Positions 45,198 through 56,314 of a stretch of 64,000 nucleotides of DNA are shown in pieces. A model generated the notes under the pieces. The model was not told the DNA's origin. It searched no databases and saw only the letters and a list, made by a program, of their open reading frames with translations. This DNA is from Peronospora farinosa (lineage: Eukaryota > Oomycota > Peronosporomycetes > Peronosporales > Peronosporaceae). Positions within the stretch are counted from its first letter, which is position 1, and each line of letters opens with the position of its first letter. The stretch lies in the NCBI GenBank assembly GCA_947646735.1, contig CANTFK010000343.1, positions 248,001 to 312,000 on the forward strand. Direction: 5' to 3'. The position numbers were made by a program, and so were the translations under genes.

Positions 45198-46253
45198 TTA
45201 GTCCTGACGGCGCTGACGAGGTTTGTCACGTTTGTTTTTGTTGAGCAGCGCAATGAGAATACGCACAAAAATGGAAATCAAGTCTGCATATAGAAACATC
45301 ATACATGTACAGTGTTAGCACATTGTAAAACATTACTACAATAACACCACAACTCTCTTTTCAGAAAAAAATTCTTCTTACCCATAAACAAATCAAGCGT
45401 GTGCTTGAGCACATCCTTGTCTCCCAAACTGGCCTTCTCAATAATCATCTGCGTGTCGTAGACAACGTAGCCACAGAAGAGAAAGAGCCCGCCATACTAT
45501 CATAACCACCACCACAACAGTCAGATGCTTATGTCGTACCCTTCCTCAAATGCTGTGAAAAAAAAGTATTCATACCAGATTCAGATTGAACAGATATGAC
45601 GAATGGGAAAAGATGGACAACACGCTTGTTAGCACCATTAATGACAATGCCGAGCTCAAGATGCCACCCAAATACAAGTATGATCGACGAGTAGCTACAA
45701 ACATCAAGAATCAGAATCTCAGTTTCTCTCTCAGCTTTTCCTTACAAGCAGTAACAAAACTCTTGCTCCACTTACCAATTAAGGCACTTCCAGTGAAGCA
45801 CATAAAGACCAGCGTCGTTATCAGTCTGCATATACGCACATTAGAATAATCTACTTAACTGTATACCAACTACTAAATCACTATCACTCGGTCGTACAAG
45901 GCTGAGACAAGAATGCTGGGGTCCACTCGGATCGCTACAGCGACGAGTGTAGACACACTGAGGCCCATGGCCGCCGAGATTGTCATAAGAATACAAAATC
46001 GCTTGTTGTAGTTCTGCTCGGGCTCCTTACAGAGCCAGATTGAGCCCAATATGGACACAAGTGACGAGCCCATAAGGGACCAACGTTCCGGACCATATAA
46101 CACCATGCAGGCAGAGCTGAGCATTGCCGACAAGACACATGATGCTAACGTTGCATACACACGGACGAGATGTTGTTGTACGTCTTCTGTGATGCCGCTG
46201 GTCTTCATCATTGTCGCCATATTCCACTGCGAGGACGAACGAGTTCCAAACAT
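45198..46253 (-). CDS. Bax inhibitor-1 (TMBIM6-like), 5 exons
   Basis: Exons 46253-45898, 45825-45776, 45694-45576, 45496-45382 and 45283-45198, joined in phase at GT-AG introns of 72, 81, 79 and 98 nt, give 241 residues. BI-1 is a multi-pass ER membrane protein that modulates calcium leak and cell death. Visible family blocks: VQQHLVRVYATLA at the start, NYNKRFCILM, VDPSILVSALLITTLVF (across intron 1), RRSYLYLGGILSS, then YVVYDTQMIIEKASLGDKDVLKH with the conserved acidic gate Asp, and the C-terminal LISIFVRILIALL followed by a basic tail KNKRDKPRQRRQD. It is divergent from DUS2 with a 172-bp spacer. Confidence 0.95.
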
Positions 46254-46425
46254 ATTCAATAGTAATTTCTAGTATAATTAGAACGCTTTGTGAAGAAAAC
46301 GGGTAAGTTATACCGTGATACCGGTACAACTGGACTTTACTTCAGTGTATACTTATAAGAAGTCCACCACTCATTTAAATACGATACTTAATCAAGTACT
46401 TCTGAACATTGGACAATTCACCAAC

Positions 46426-48295
46426 ATGTCGGAGCTGTACGCGAATAAAGTGTGTCTATCGCCCATGGTCCGCGCAGTACGTTGCCTTTGTACAACTTGA
46501 CTATATTGATACGATGTATTCCTGTGATAGCAACGCAATTGTAATGAATACTAAATGTTACGTTTACCGTAGGGGACTCTGCCATTGCGTCTCGTGTCAT
46601 TGCGTTACGGTGCTGATCTCGTATACGGCGAAGAAATTGTTGATAAGCGCATTATTTCTGCTGTGCGTGTACCTAATGGTACAACTCAATGTGGTTTACT
46701 TTCGTAACGCGTAACTCTTTTTGCATTAAGAGTTATTGATGGAGGAATCTCGACTGAAGTCGCACTGTTATGTGCGCTGTATGTCAATGACCTTGCAGAG
46801 ACTCTTAATTCTGTGGACTTTATTAGTCGAAATGGTGACTCGGTCGTGTTTCGGACGTGTCCAGAAGAGACTGGAAAGGTCATTTTTCAAATTGGAACAG
46901 CAGATGCAGTGCTGGCACTCAAGGCGGCGGAGGCCGTGTGCGTCGTTAATGGAGTTTGTAACTCGATAAAAGTTGTGGTCTGATAGCTGTTTTTTTGCGA
47001 CGGAATCTTGCGTTTGTAGTGCACGCGACGTTGCGGCTGTGGATATCAACATGGGCTGCCCCAAGCACTTCTCCGTACAGGGTGGAATGGGTGCAGCCTT
47101 GTTGCGAAAACCAGAAATTGCTTGCGATGTAAGATTTTGTATCTTGTTAGTCGTGCTTTTGTACTGTCAACTAAAGGAACTTCTATCGATGGCTGTGAAG
47201 ATCATTAAAACGTTGCGCCGGAATTTGACGATTCCTGTGTCCTGCAAAATTCGTCTGCTTCCAAATATTCAAGACACGGTACAAGCTTTTTTCTTTCCTG
47301 ATGGCTAATCATGTCAGGAATTTTATTATCTTTTGGTTGAATAGATCGATACTGCAAAGCGCCTGGAAGATGCTGGGGCCCACGCAGTTGGTGTACACAT
47401 GCGGCAGATCGACGAGCGTCCTCGCGACAAGGCGAGTTGGGAAAAGCTAGCGCCGATTGTATCGGCGCTGTCAGTTCCTGTACTCGCGAACGGAGACGTT
47501 TTCATGCATGAGGATATCGACAAGTTGCGGGAGATTTCGGGTGTATCTTCTTTTCTCATTGCTCGCGGTGCCCTTACCAATCCATCCATTTTCCGAAAGG
47601 AAGGTCGCTTGCCTGTGGACCAAGTGGTGCGCGACTATCTGCTAGCTGCAGCGGAGGTTGACAACGTGTTTCAAAACACCAAGTACAATGTTATGCGTAT
47701 GATTCCGAGCTGTCTAGAGGATGCGTACGCGCGTGGCAATCATTATGGATATGCAAAAGACTCTCAAGTCGTTACTGTTCCTGAGCTAGCAGCAACAAAG
47801 AGTGGTTTGCAGATGTATTCGTTGTGGGGTCTGCACAACAACTATAACCAGTATCAAGACCAATTTCGGGCTAAGGCTGTAGCGCTGAAAAAGCATTCAT
47901 ATCCTGACGAACAGACTTTTGAGACACTGGTAGCAGTCCCTGGAGCGCATGCTTTGTACGCTGAAGCACTTCAGGCAGAGGGTAGGACGCCAAAAGCGTA
48001 CAACAATTGCATGGAGAAGCCAGAGCTTTTCTGCGAGGCGTGCAAGATTCAATTACTAAGCGAGCAGGATGTCAAGCTGCATTACAAAGGCCGGAAACAC
48101 AAGAACGTGTTGCGTCGACAGACCTCTGCCACTATCTCCAAGTTCGTGGCAAAAGCGCAACTGGAGCAACAACCTACAGCAAATGACACTGCCAACAATG
48201 CAGGTAGCAGACTTATCGAGAATGGCAAAAGTGCATCTGATCATCGAAAGTACGACGGAGAGGATGAGCGGGATACAAAACGCTTAAAAGCGTGA
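46426..48295 (+). CDS. DUS2-like tRNA-dihydrouridine synthase, 6 exons
   Basis: Exons 46426-46476, 46573-46678, 46799-46937, 47020-47128, 47177-47278 and 47345-48295 join in phase into 485 residues. DUS2 uses FMN and NADPH to reduce U20 in the tRNA D-loop. Blocks: NKVCLSPMVRA, LRYGADLVYGEEIVDKR, VIFQIGTADA, VDINMGCPKHFSVQGGMGAALL (catalytic-loop Cys), VSCKIRLLP, and PVLANGDVF with IARGALTNPSIF at the flavin phosphate site. The C-terminal extension carries a U1-like C2H2 finger (FCEACKIQLLSEQDVKLHYKGRKHK); animal DUS2 instead has a dsRBD here, so the finger may take the tRNA-binding role (inference). Confidence 0.92.
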
Positions 48296-48572
48296 GTGTG
48301 AGACTGTAGAACATCGATTGACTTGGATAAGCGGCTACAATTCGAGACACAAACGTTGGATCGCCGGCAGAGCCTTACAATTCTCTTGTCTGATTGTTAC
48401 GCAGTGGGATTGTTACTTTGGCAACTTATTTTGGTTTCCATACATACGACCAGTTTTCGCCAAAACAATAATGTAAAATGAACATGAACGCCGTTTCTGA
48501 GGTCATCACCTGGTCTTTTTACGAGAGTTCTTTGCACTCCTGCCACTTCTTCAATGACCGCCTTGCATTGTA
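48296..48572. other. Intergenic sequence
   Basis: Downstream of DUS2, before the duplicated gene fragments. Nothing supported. Confidence 0.5.
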
Positions 48573-49003
48573 ATCCCGTCTGTAGCAGCGAGAAAAATGA
48601 ACTGCGCATTTTAAGTGCCATTTCCGCGATCAAAAGAACGGCAAACGAACTCCTACAGAAATGGAACTATCCTCGCAAGAGGTTACCTGATACCCATGAT
48701 AGAAATGACGCCACGGCAAGCACCGCCTCCCAAGATCACGTCTGTCAAATACAGCGAACAGCTACAACCCGGAACGGTACAATTATGGCCGAGATAGCCT
48801 TCACCCTTTGAGCGAGTCCGGGACCTTAACGGGTAAAAATGAATTGAATGGACCAAGTGTCAAGGACATGGACATCGCTAGCGACGCTGAATACGCGCAT
48901 GCAAGTAATGCCGCCGCCACGTACGAATGGGCACGTCCTGCAATTGAGGATAATGAGACTCCGACAAATTATGGTAATTAGAAATCTAACAATTGCAAAG
49001 AGG
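48573..49003 (+). pseudogene. Fragment of the SAS-4-like gene (exon 3 part)
   Basis: Matches the SAS-4-like gene at about 25860-26270 in the opposite orientation: SEKNELRIL, LLQKWNYPRKRLPDTH, then, after a one-base deletion near 48745, SYNPERYNYGRDSLHPLSESGTLTG, KDMDIASDAEY and a stop. The G-box repeats are not included. Homology ends abruptly near 49003, where CRN-derived sequence begins. Confidence 0.85.
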
Positions 49004-49585
49004 CAACGAGTCCAAATTTTCTGCTACTTATTTACATACCTGTTAACGCGTCATATGGCCGCTTTCCATGCATGGAAAACATATCGAAGGGATAGGATCA
49101 ACATGTGCTAAGGTGTAAGAGTGAGGTACAATCCCAACCATCAAGCAAATGACGTGATACAAGTAGACGTGCAAGAAGAGGTGACCCGATTATGTTGTGC
49201 TTGCGACACAATGCAGAGATTCGCGAGGCGACGGACTGACTCAATCAAGCTTTGCTTCGCACTCCTACCGATAAAGGCCCCGTTTCCATAGCGATGACCA
49301 GCTTCTTTTGATTTTCTTTTGGCTGGCTGGAAAACTCGATCGAAACGGCCACTTCGGCAACTGACCTTGACGCAGCCAAATTCATTACGGTCCCACGCCT
49401 TGCACTCCATTCCGCCGCGACGCATAGAAATTCATATGAGCGACCATGTTCTCGAACGTCTTATAATGATTGCTAATCGCATCGGTGTTTTCATTTGTCG
49501 CTCGCTCCCTTCCTTGCAAGTACTCGGAAAAGATGCGTAATGTTGAGTGAGCCACACGCCTTCGATGATCATTGTGACGGGATAA
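49004..49585 (-). pseudogene. Fragment of a CRN gene, 3' end
   Basis: Homologous to about 13770-14290 (CRN 3' flank and nuclease-like tail, e.g. WDRxExGCVKxxCRSGR) and then, after skipping about 450 bp, to 14700-14880 (internal CRN coding). It keeps the plus-strand orientation of the 13.8-14.9 kb copy, so the remnant coding strand is minus. No start, no translocation domain. It ends at the family A repeat. Confidence 0.85.
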
Positions 49586-49594
49586 GTCCGTTAC

Positions 49595-50637
49595 ATAATA
49601 TTGACACTTATGTGAAGTGTCAATAACAATGTTAATATAACTAATATTGTTTGATAATATTATATTTTCTTATAATATTGTCCTCGCATTTCCTTATAAT
49701 TGGAGATGCCCTCTAATTGGTTGATATAGGCCATTGTATCAACCAAGGCGCTGACCAATGACTGATGGACGCGCGCAATGAATGGAGGGCACGAAGGTAG
49801 CACATATTTGTACTTTAATATAGTTAAGACAAGATTATTGCTATTTCAGTTCTATTTGATAGTGTAACGGGCTACAAGTTACATGGCTCGTTAAGTATCA
49901 AATACTTAACGGGCAGGCCTAAATGGGTACGAGATACTTTAGGCCTGCCACTTGGGTGAGGAACATCAATGTGACCCACCCTCGTGAATGTGATATCCAT
50001 GGATAGATTCACATTCAACAGGGACAACTTCCAGTTGGGACTAGGCGTCATGGTGACGTCACAGACGGACGTCACCAGCGAGCTTCAATATAATTTAGGC
50101 TCGCACGTAAGGATACGTTTCTAAAGAAACGCGTATCCAATCTTTGCATAATTAGCCAATCAGTAGTTAAACTTATATTTAGTTAAAATCTATTAAATAT
50201 AAGTCAGTTATGAATCTACTAAACATCACACACTGCGCACGAGAAGCTGTATAAGCTTCTGCGTGTCGTAAGTGTAGCTCTTGTCTTAGCCATTCGTTGC
50301 GCGGTTCGCTTCAAAGCGACCGGCAACGGTTGGTACAGCGCTTCTTAGCGCCGACCAACACCACCACTACCGCACGCGGAGGTAAGACGGTATAACCGCT
50401 TCCTCGCGCTGCTAAAGGTGTGACCGCGTAGTACGTGGCAGCTTCTTTACGAAGTCTTCGTCTTAAGATAGTCTAACTATATCAAATACAGCTCTCTTTT
50501 TCCCTACTTTTTTAAGAGTGTTGTTTCAAAGTAAGCTTCCTCAGCCTTTTTGTGTAAGATAGGTTTTGAGGCACCTGTTTTCACTGTAATCAGTGAAGGT
50601 AGACTATACTGTTATCAGTATAGTCGGAGGGTGCCCC
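49595..50637 (-). repeat. Family A repeat, copy 1, split by a solo LTR
   Basis: The outer parts (49595-49862 and 50467-50637) match the 380-bp copy at 58291-58670. Ends are flanked by GTTAC (49590-49594) and ATTAC (50638-50642). Hairpins are conspicuous, e.g. TTGACACTT/AAGTGTCAA near 49600-49625 and GACTATACTG/CAGTATAGTC near 50600-50626. Read on the minus strand it begins (TGTAA)TGGGGCACC, resembling the start of the G2 LTR, so it is probably another LTR family. Confidence 0.65.
49863..50466 (+). repeat. Solo G2-type LTR (family B, copy 2) with TSD GATAG
   Basis: Begins TGTAACGGGC; homologous to 12495-13106. GATAG at 49858-49862 is repeated at 50467-50471, and the family A copy at 58.3 kb lacks the insertion at the matching place (about 58525). 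This is the signature of insertion followed by LTR-LTR recombination. The 3' terminus TTAA is not the canonical CA, so the right boundary rests on the TSD. Confidence 0.75.
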
Positions 50638-50642
50638 ATTAC

Positions 50643-50854
50643 AGACTTCCGTCTGTAACGTCACCATGACGCCTAGATCCAACTGGGCGTCATCCCCGAT
50701 AAATGTGAATCCATCCATGAATATCGTATTCACGAGGCTGGGTCACATTGATGTGCCTCACCCAAGTGGAAGTCTAAGGTACCTCGTACCCTATTAGACC
50801 TGCCCGTTAAGTATCATATACTTAACGAACTCGGGTAACTATTCGCCCGTTACA
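50643..50854 (-). repeat. Inverted, truncated G2-type LTR (family B, copy 3)
   Basis: The reverse complement begins TGTAACGGGCGAATAGTTAC and aligns with the first 210 bp or so of copies 1 and 2, including the stem-loop series. It abuts family A copy 1. Confidence 0.75.
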
Positions 50855-53347
50855 AGTTAACAATGAAAACTTTACTGATGAGAAGCAATACGAAGTAACA
50901 GTGTAAAAGGCAATTAGAATGCACAGCTCCACTAATTGCAGAAGTCGGATAAAATATACTTATAAAAGGGCTTGATGAGGTAGACAATATAAGAATAAAT
51001 TCGCTTTTTTACTTACGACCGAGTTCACAACGCTTCCAACATGGGCATCGGTGAAAGTGCCATTGGGACAATGTTTTTTACAGTAGGAAAGTCACGGATG
51101 TTGCCACGATGAGTATGAAATTACAAATCTTATGACAAGTCGAGGAAGCGAATTGTCACGTATCATGAATTGTGTCCAAATACGCCTATGATCTATATCA
51201 ATTCCTGTTGGGATGGTGGAGTACCAAACGCACTATATTGGCCAGCAGCAAAAAGAATAATTTCAAGAGTATCACGTCGATGCAGTCTTCTTCGCACACA
51301 AAACGAAAGTAGGATGTGCTTTTGCATGTGCAACGAGCCATTCGAGCCTTCGTGAGAAAAACATACTAAATGATACGTAATAGCGTAAACGACAATGAAC
51401 AAAGTAAATATGGTAATGGTAATCTGTTCGCTAACGATCTCAATGAATCCATCTAGATGAAGTAGGCCAAACAAATAACACTTAAGTAGAAGAACATGGC
51501 CGCTATTTAATGGCCGAAATTTGACGCATTTTTCATCTTAGTAACTTGCGCAGATTAGAGTTCACAGTCAGTCAGGTCGCCTATCACAGGATTGTTCCGG
51601 ACGAGTTGATGAGACTAATATGTAAAGGCTTTTTGGTCCTTGCGGTGATCTTGAACCACCTTTGGACATTGCGTTGGTCGTACTACTCGTTGGCCATGTC
51701 CAAGACAACAGCTTCTTCTGTTAATGAGTTTGTGGAACTCTATTTGAAGACTTGGAGAAGGCGTTATGAAGCTCGACGAATCCACCAGCTTTTGTGTTGA
51801 TACTGGTATGGAAGCGACAAAGACGTTATGGAGTTTGTTCAAGCATTGATACGAGCAATATGATAAACACGCTTTGAATCACGGCAGCAATAACACCAGC
51901 TCATACTTTAATGTCATGCAGCAACTAAGTGAGCACAGATAACTTACTGTTTGGAATTGGATTACTTATAAAGTCGGCAGGTATTTGTATGTTCCTCGTC
52001 TGGAAAACGCTGCTCAATCAATTACCTTTTACGGGTCAAAGCACCTTTGTAGAAAGTAAACGTGGTGAATGAAAATCAAGCTCTAGCAAATCAATGTGGA
52101 CCTCGCCACCAACTGCAAAAGAGTGAGTATAATTGATTCAGCTGAAAGACTCGCTCATGTCGTCCAGTCGACACTAAATCTTAAGATGTACGAAGTCCGC
52201 CGGTTTATACCACCACAAGAGAGCGAGATGCCTCAAACCCACCTCGTTGGACTTACGGCACAAGACAACGTCGAGCATAAACTCACTGAAATTATTTACG
52301 TGCACACTGTCGCTAACTTTTTCAAATCGTTTGTTGCCGTGTGCGACATCGTATTGTCGATGGCATCACTACGACAAGCCTCGTGGTGCTGAGGCTTTCC
52401 ATTGCTCTAGCAAGGACAGATTGACGTAGGTCTTCTGCTTGCTCCTCCGTCCTCCTCTCATTCACAGAGATCCGTTCGTGAGCCGGTTCACTAAACCGAA
52501 TGTGGTGCATTGTCCAACCGCTAAATGATGGTGTCGCCACGTGCTTCCAAAGTGCCTGGTAATGTATGTTTCGGACATCGAATCTGCCATTCGACCGGCT
52601 ACATTTTCAGCTATAAAGCTCGACTCAACATCTCTCGCTCAACTTGACCCATTACCTCTGTCACCAAGCCTTGTCTATGATGTCCGGTCGAAGTCCGCCA
52701 TTCATTCGTCGTAATGTTGGCGGCAAGTCAGTAGCAGCCGGCGACCCGATTGCTAGTTAATGTCGACGACATGCTGGCCTCGACGACTGATCCGAAGGCA
52801 ACTGCGGACGCTATTAACTTTGGGAGCGAGCTGCAGCATGCCATCGATCAATAGTTTTCGTGGCAAAATAAACACCCGTCTCAAGTAATTCGTAGAGTGA
52901 GATTTGACCATCGCCACTCGTCGATGGGCTGAAAGAGTTTCTTATGTTGTAGTGACCCAGTTTCTGATTTACCGTTCATACTGCTGCAGCTCCGTCGTCC
53001 AGATGTTCCTTTTAGCTGTCAACGCCCCATGGACCAGGAGACATATGATTGAGGTCATAGGTCTCCCGGACGCTGAAATATGTCGAACGTCTTTTCAAAG
53101 GCCAGCATCTTCAGTTTTGAATCCTGTAAGAGAACCATAAAACAATGGGGACGATGTTAAGCTCCTCTCGATTTGCCGTCGCTCCCTTCCCATCATCTTA
53201 CGATGTAAGTACTTGGACAAAAAAGCGCATTCCACGGCGTGCCACGGCTGTGTGCTGTCGCCCTCATTCTCCTTCTTGTCGAACGAACCACAGAGGGGCT
53301 ATCATTGACGCCGATCATCGTGGCCTGCACCGAAATCTTAAGCGAGA
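50855..53347. other. Decayed intergenic stretch
   Basis: About 2.5 kb without a supported gene. A weak copia-RT-like scrap (VNVDDMLAST, about 52762-52790) followed by a stop suggests old retroelement debris. Other ORFs are below 100 codons with no recognisable domain. Confidence 0.5.
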
Positions 53348-55489
53348 ATGAACCACCAATTTCCACTTCAGGAAACGGTGTTCCCGCCGCTACAATTGTC
53401 AGATGCGAGCAAGGGCATCTTTGTCAACACGGCGTTGATGCAACTTACGAGGGCGTTGCGAGACTACGACAAGTATCAAAGATGGCAGGCTTCTCGACCG
53501 CCAAGTCTTCGGTATCAATTGCATCCGGCAATGTGGAAACCCATCAAGACATGCGAGCAACTTACAGTCTATCGTCGAGTACCAGCGGACGATGCAGTAG
53601 TCACAGCACCAGCAAGAGGATCAAGAAGACGAGCACGTAGTCGAACACTCGAAGCCATGAGATTAGCTACATGTTCCGACTCTGGGATGAAAAAGTCCGT
53701 TACCGATTCTTCGTGGCCACTTCCAGCTCGAGGATCAGCACACACAGCAAACAGTGAGTGGACGATGCCCACGCTTCTCCAAGTAGGGACGATCGAGGGG
53801 ACGTTGGACGACGTCATGTACGGCTCGTCTTCATACGACCCCATTAGTACGTTAATCGAGTCGTCCTACACGGGTAAAGAGGTCGTAGACGCAGACATAT
53901 TGTACGAATTCCAGGGTCCTAGTCCTGATGAACCGTTTCGGTTTCTCGGATTAAAATGGGTCGTCAAATCCACGTCGTCTACCGTCAAGGCCTTCGAGTG
54001 GCCACGAGACTTGACGTTTCTTGCAGCGACAGGTGTGCTGCATCGGCAAAGTGGTGAACGTGTGGGGTATCATTTGATGCACTCCGTTGACCTCGGCAGA
54101 AATTACGGTCCTCTCGAAGGAAAGCGAATTGTGCGTGGTCGAGTGTCGTCGTGTTATCTGTATCGCCAGACTTCGACAAATTCTGTCGACGTGTACATGA
54201 AAACGAATTTTGAACCAAATGGCTCCGTTCACGAAAGTGTGGCGCTGATGTCTGCAGCCGACAGGCTGACGTACTGCTCAAGGTCTTTGCTTTGTGCACA
54301 AAACAAAAAATTGTCGTGGCTTTTGGCTCATCCAAAGCCTGATGAGACAAAGGCGGGATCGGCACGGCCGAGCCCAAATCGCGTCAAAAAGCGCAACGAT
54401 TGTGGAGTATGTACGAGGCCGATTGGCACTTTTTCACGAGGACACAGCTGTCGTGTTTGCAGTGCTCGCACATGCTCCGCTTGCTGCGTGAAGAAAAAGT
54501 TGATTTTTCCAGGTCAAAAACACAAGACACTTGAGCAGCGCTCCATTGTCGTCTGTACACACTGCCTGACTCATGCGCGGAAGCTGGCCTCGGTGGAAAT
54601 TGCAAAGCAGGAAGTTGCAGAGCGCAAACATTTAAATCGGCGACGTGGCACTCTTCGAGGTTCTGAGGCATCTACACGCAACAATCGTTGTCGTAGCAAC
54701 AGCCACTTTGACATTAACAAGCTCCGACGTGGAATCGGAAGCAGACGGAGAGCAGAAGATGAGAAATTCGTTCTCACTGACCCTTGCATCACTTCGACGC
54801 TAGACCAAACAAACTCTCAGACAAAGCTAGCCTGGAATTATTACTCGGAGACGGAAGATAACGACGATGATGATGATGCAATGGTCAGTTTGAACGAATT
54901 TCAGCTACTATTAGACAGTCAGTCTTGCACGCCGAATACGAGGACACGAAGCGACAGTAAGAGAGTCATTGCCAAATCAACGAACGACGCACCGATTCCT
55001 ATTGCGGCTCAGCAAGATATTTGGGATGTCGACTCCGAAGCGCAAGGCGAATACGACTATGGCGGCTTTGTTATGAGCTCGCAGACGATGTCGCTGCATT
55101 CAGAGGTGCCGATCCTAGGCACTTCGCTGCCTGAAGCTGTGGTGCAATACGCGTGGGGAGAGGCAGTGCTGTCTCCGGTAAACCAAAAGACATTAGAGTC
55201 TTTAGCGGCGTTACCGTCACCGTCGTCGTCACCACTGCCGTCGATGACGTTATTGCCGAAAAATACAGAGGTGACGTGGCCATCAGCTAAAGGTGATCAA
55301 GCCACAATGCGGACGCTGCCTGTGCCAAAAGCTACAATTCCTCGTATCCACGCAGGAGCGTCAACCCAGGAAGTCTTGGCGCAGTTCGAAGAGCTTTGCA
55401 ATGCTGCCGAAAACGTGTACCAGGCGGCGAGGAAGCACACAACAGTGCAACCGGCCACTACTAGATTTGACATGAGTGCTGTCGATTAG
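53348..55489 (+). CDS. START-like domain plus variant FYVE zinc-finger protein
   Basis: 713 residues, single exon. The N-terminal 340 residues have the layout of the oomycete START/FYVE family: a helical start, VYRRVP, then GTIEGTLDDVMYGSS and a lipid-pocket-like beta region ending near LLCAQNKKLSWLL. A FYVE-type finger follows at about 355-410: CGVC, RGHSCRVCSARTCSACC, VCTHC. The canonical RKHHCR basic patch is replaced by RGHSCR, so PI3P binding may be altered. The rest is Arg/Ser-rich, acidic and low-complexity with a final helix. These proteins are expanded in oomycetes; the likely role is lipid-dependent membrane binding or transfer (inference). Confidence 0.85.
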   Translation: MNHQFPLQETVFPPLQLSDASKGIFVNTALMQLTRALRDYDKYQRWQASRPPSLRYQLHPAMWKPIKTCEQLTVYRRVPADDAVVTAPARGSRRRARSRTLEAMRLATCSDSGMKKSVTDSSWPLPARGSAHTANSEWTMPTLLQVGTIEGTLDDVMYGSSSYDPISTLIESSYTGKEVVDADILYEFQGPSPDEPFRFLGLKWVVKSTSSTVKAFEWPRDLTFLAATGVLHRQSGERVGYHLMHSVDLGRNYGPLEGKRIVRGRVSSCYLYRQTSTNSVDVYMKTNFEPNGSVHESVALMSAADRLTYCSRSLLCAQNKKLSWLLAHPKPDETKAGSARPSPNRVKKRNDCGVCTRPIGTFSRGHSCRVCSARTCSACCVKKKLIFPGQKHKTLEQRSIVVCTHCLTHARKLASVEIAKQEVAERKHLNRRRGTLRGSEASTRNNRCRSNSHFDINKLRRGIGSRRRAEDEKFVLTDPCITSTLDQTNSQTKLAWNYYSETEDNDDDDDAMVSLNEFQLLLDSQSCTPNTRTRSDSKRVIAKSTNDAPIPIAAQQDIWDVDSEAQGEYDYGGFVMSSQTMSLHSEVPILGTSLPEAVVQYAWGEAVLSPVNQKTLESLAALPSPSSSPLPSMTLLPKNTEVTWPSAKGDQATMRTLPVPKATIPRIHAGASTQEVLAQFEELCNAAENVYQAARKHTTVQPATTRFDMSAVD

Positions 55490-55723
55490 CCAATGACTAC
55501 GACAAGGACGATTAAGCTTATGGGAAGCAGTCAAGTGCCTATAACTTCAACATCGTTATTATATAGCCTATAACCCATTATGTAGCCATGTTTACGATAA
55601 CTCAATTGCTTTGTCATCTAAACCTAAAAAAAAGAATTGTGCGTTTTCGTCTTTACAGGAAATTTCTTCACACACACGCACTGCTTTTCTTTCTTTTCGT
55701 GTCCAAAAGAATGTGCCGTTTCC

Positions 55724-56314
55724 TTACACTTGGTAGGCTTGAAGCGTGGCGGGTGCACCGAAATGAACTTGGTCGCACTTGAGCTGAACAGCCATCTGGC
55801 GGATGGCACTGGCACCGCGCAAACAACCCGTGGTGCGATCATCTTTGGCAGAGCCAGAGATATCCAGACGTTCACGGATCAGCATACGCGCACGAGATAC
55901 GCGATACGCCACTCCCAGTAAACAAAGCACGAAAAGCAAGAGGGATATGGCAAAAGGCAATAAATAGCCCTTTATAAGGTACACCACCGTCAGCAGGAAG
56001 AGCAACAGACGACTGGTATACGCAATCAGATCAAGGAATACCCCTGATCCATATGAATTAAGACCTAGCCGCGTCTCCAGCTGCGCCAATGGGATACATG
56101 GACAGCAGCAAACCCACCAGTAATAGGCCGTACGCATATCCGCATCATGCAAATTTACAGTCCACATGTTCATGCGGAGTCCATTGGGATCAAAGTCCGT
56201 AGGCGACGTCAGTGCCTTGTTATCAGGAGTTAAAACCGTCACGTATTCGCCATTTTCACCTACAAAACCAGGCTCAGATGGTAGAGGAAGTTGGGCCTGT
56301 TTTTTGTCACTCAT
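55724..56314 (-). CDS. PLAC8-family cysteine-rich membrane protein
   Basis: 196 residues from MSDKKQ at 56314. The PLAC8 signature is present: WVCCCPCIPLAQLETRLG, two adjacent hydrophobic segments (about 115-155), and the closing CLRGASAIRQM with a downstream Cys. Family members include plant regulators of organ size and cadmium transporters and animal placenta-specific 8 proteins, usually at membranes. The N-terminus is soluble and Pro-rich. It converges with the START-FYVE gene (234-bp spacer). Confidence 0.85.
   Translation of the reverse strand: MSDKKQAQLPLPSEPGFVGENGEYVTVLTPDNKALTSPTDFDPNGLRMNMWTVNLHDADMRTAYYWWVCCCPCIPLAQLETRLGLNSYGSGVFLDLIAYTSRLLLFLLTVVYLIKGYLLPFAISLLLFVLCLLGVAYRVSRARMLIRERLDISGSAKDDRTTGCLRGASAIRQMAVQLKCDQVHFGAPATLQAYQV

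Noticed and set aside
51546..51800. 84-codon plus-strand ORF
   Set aside because: No recognisable motif, in decayed repeat-rich sequence; not supported as a gene.
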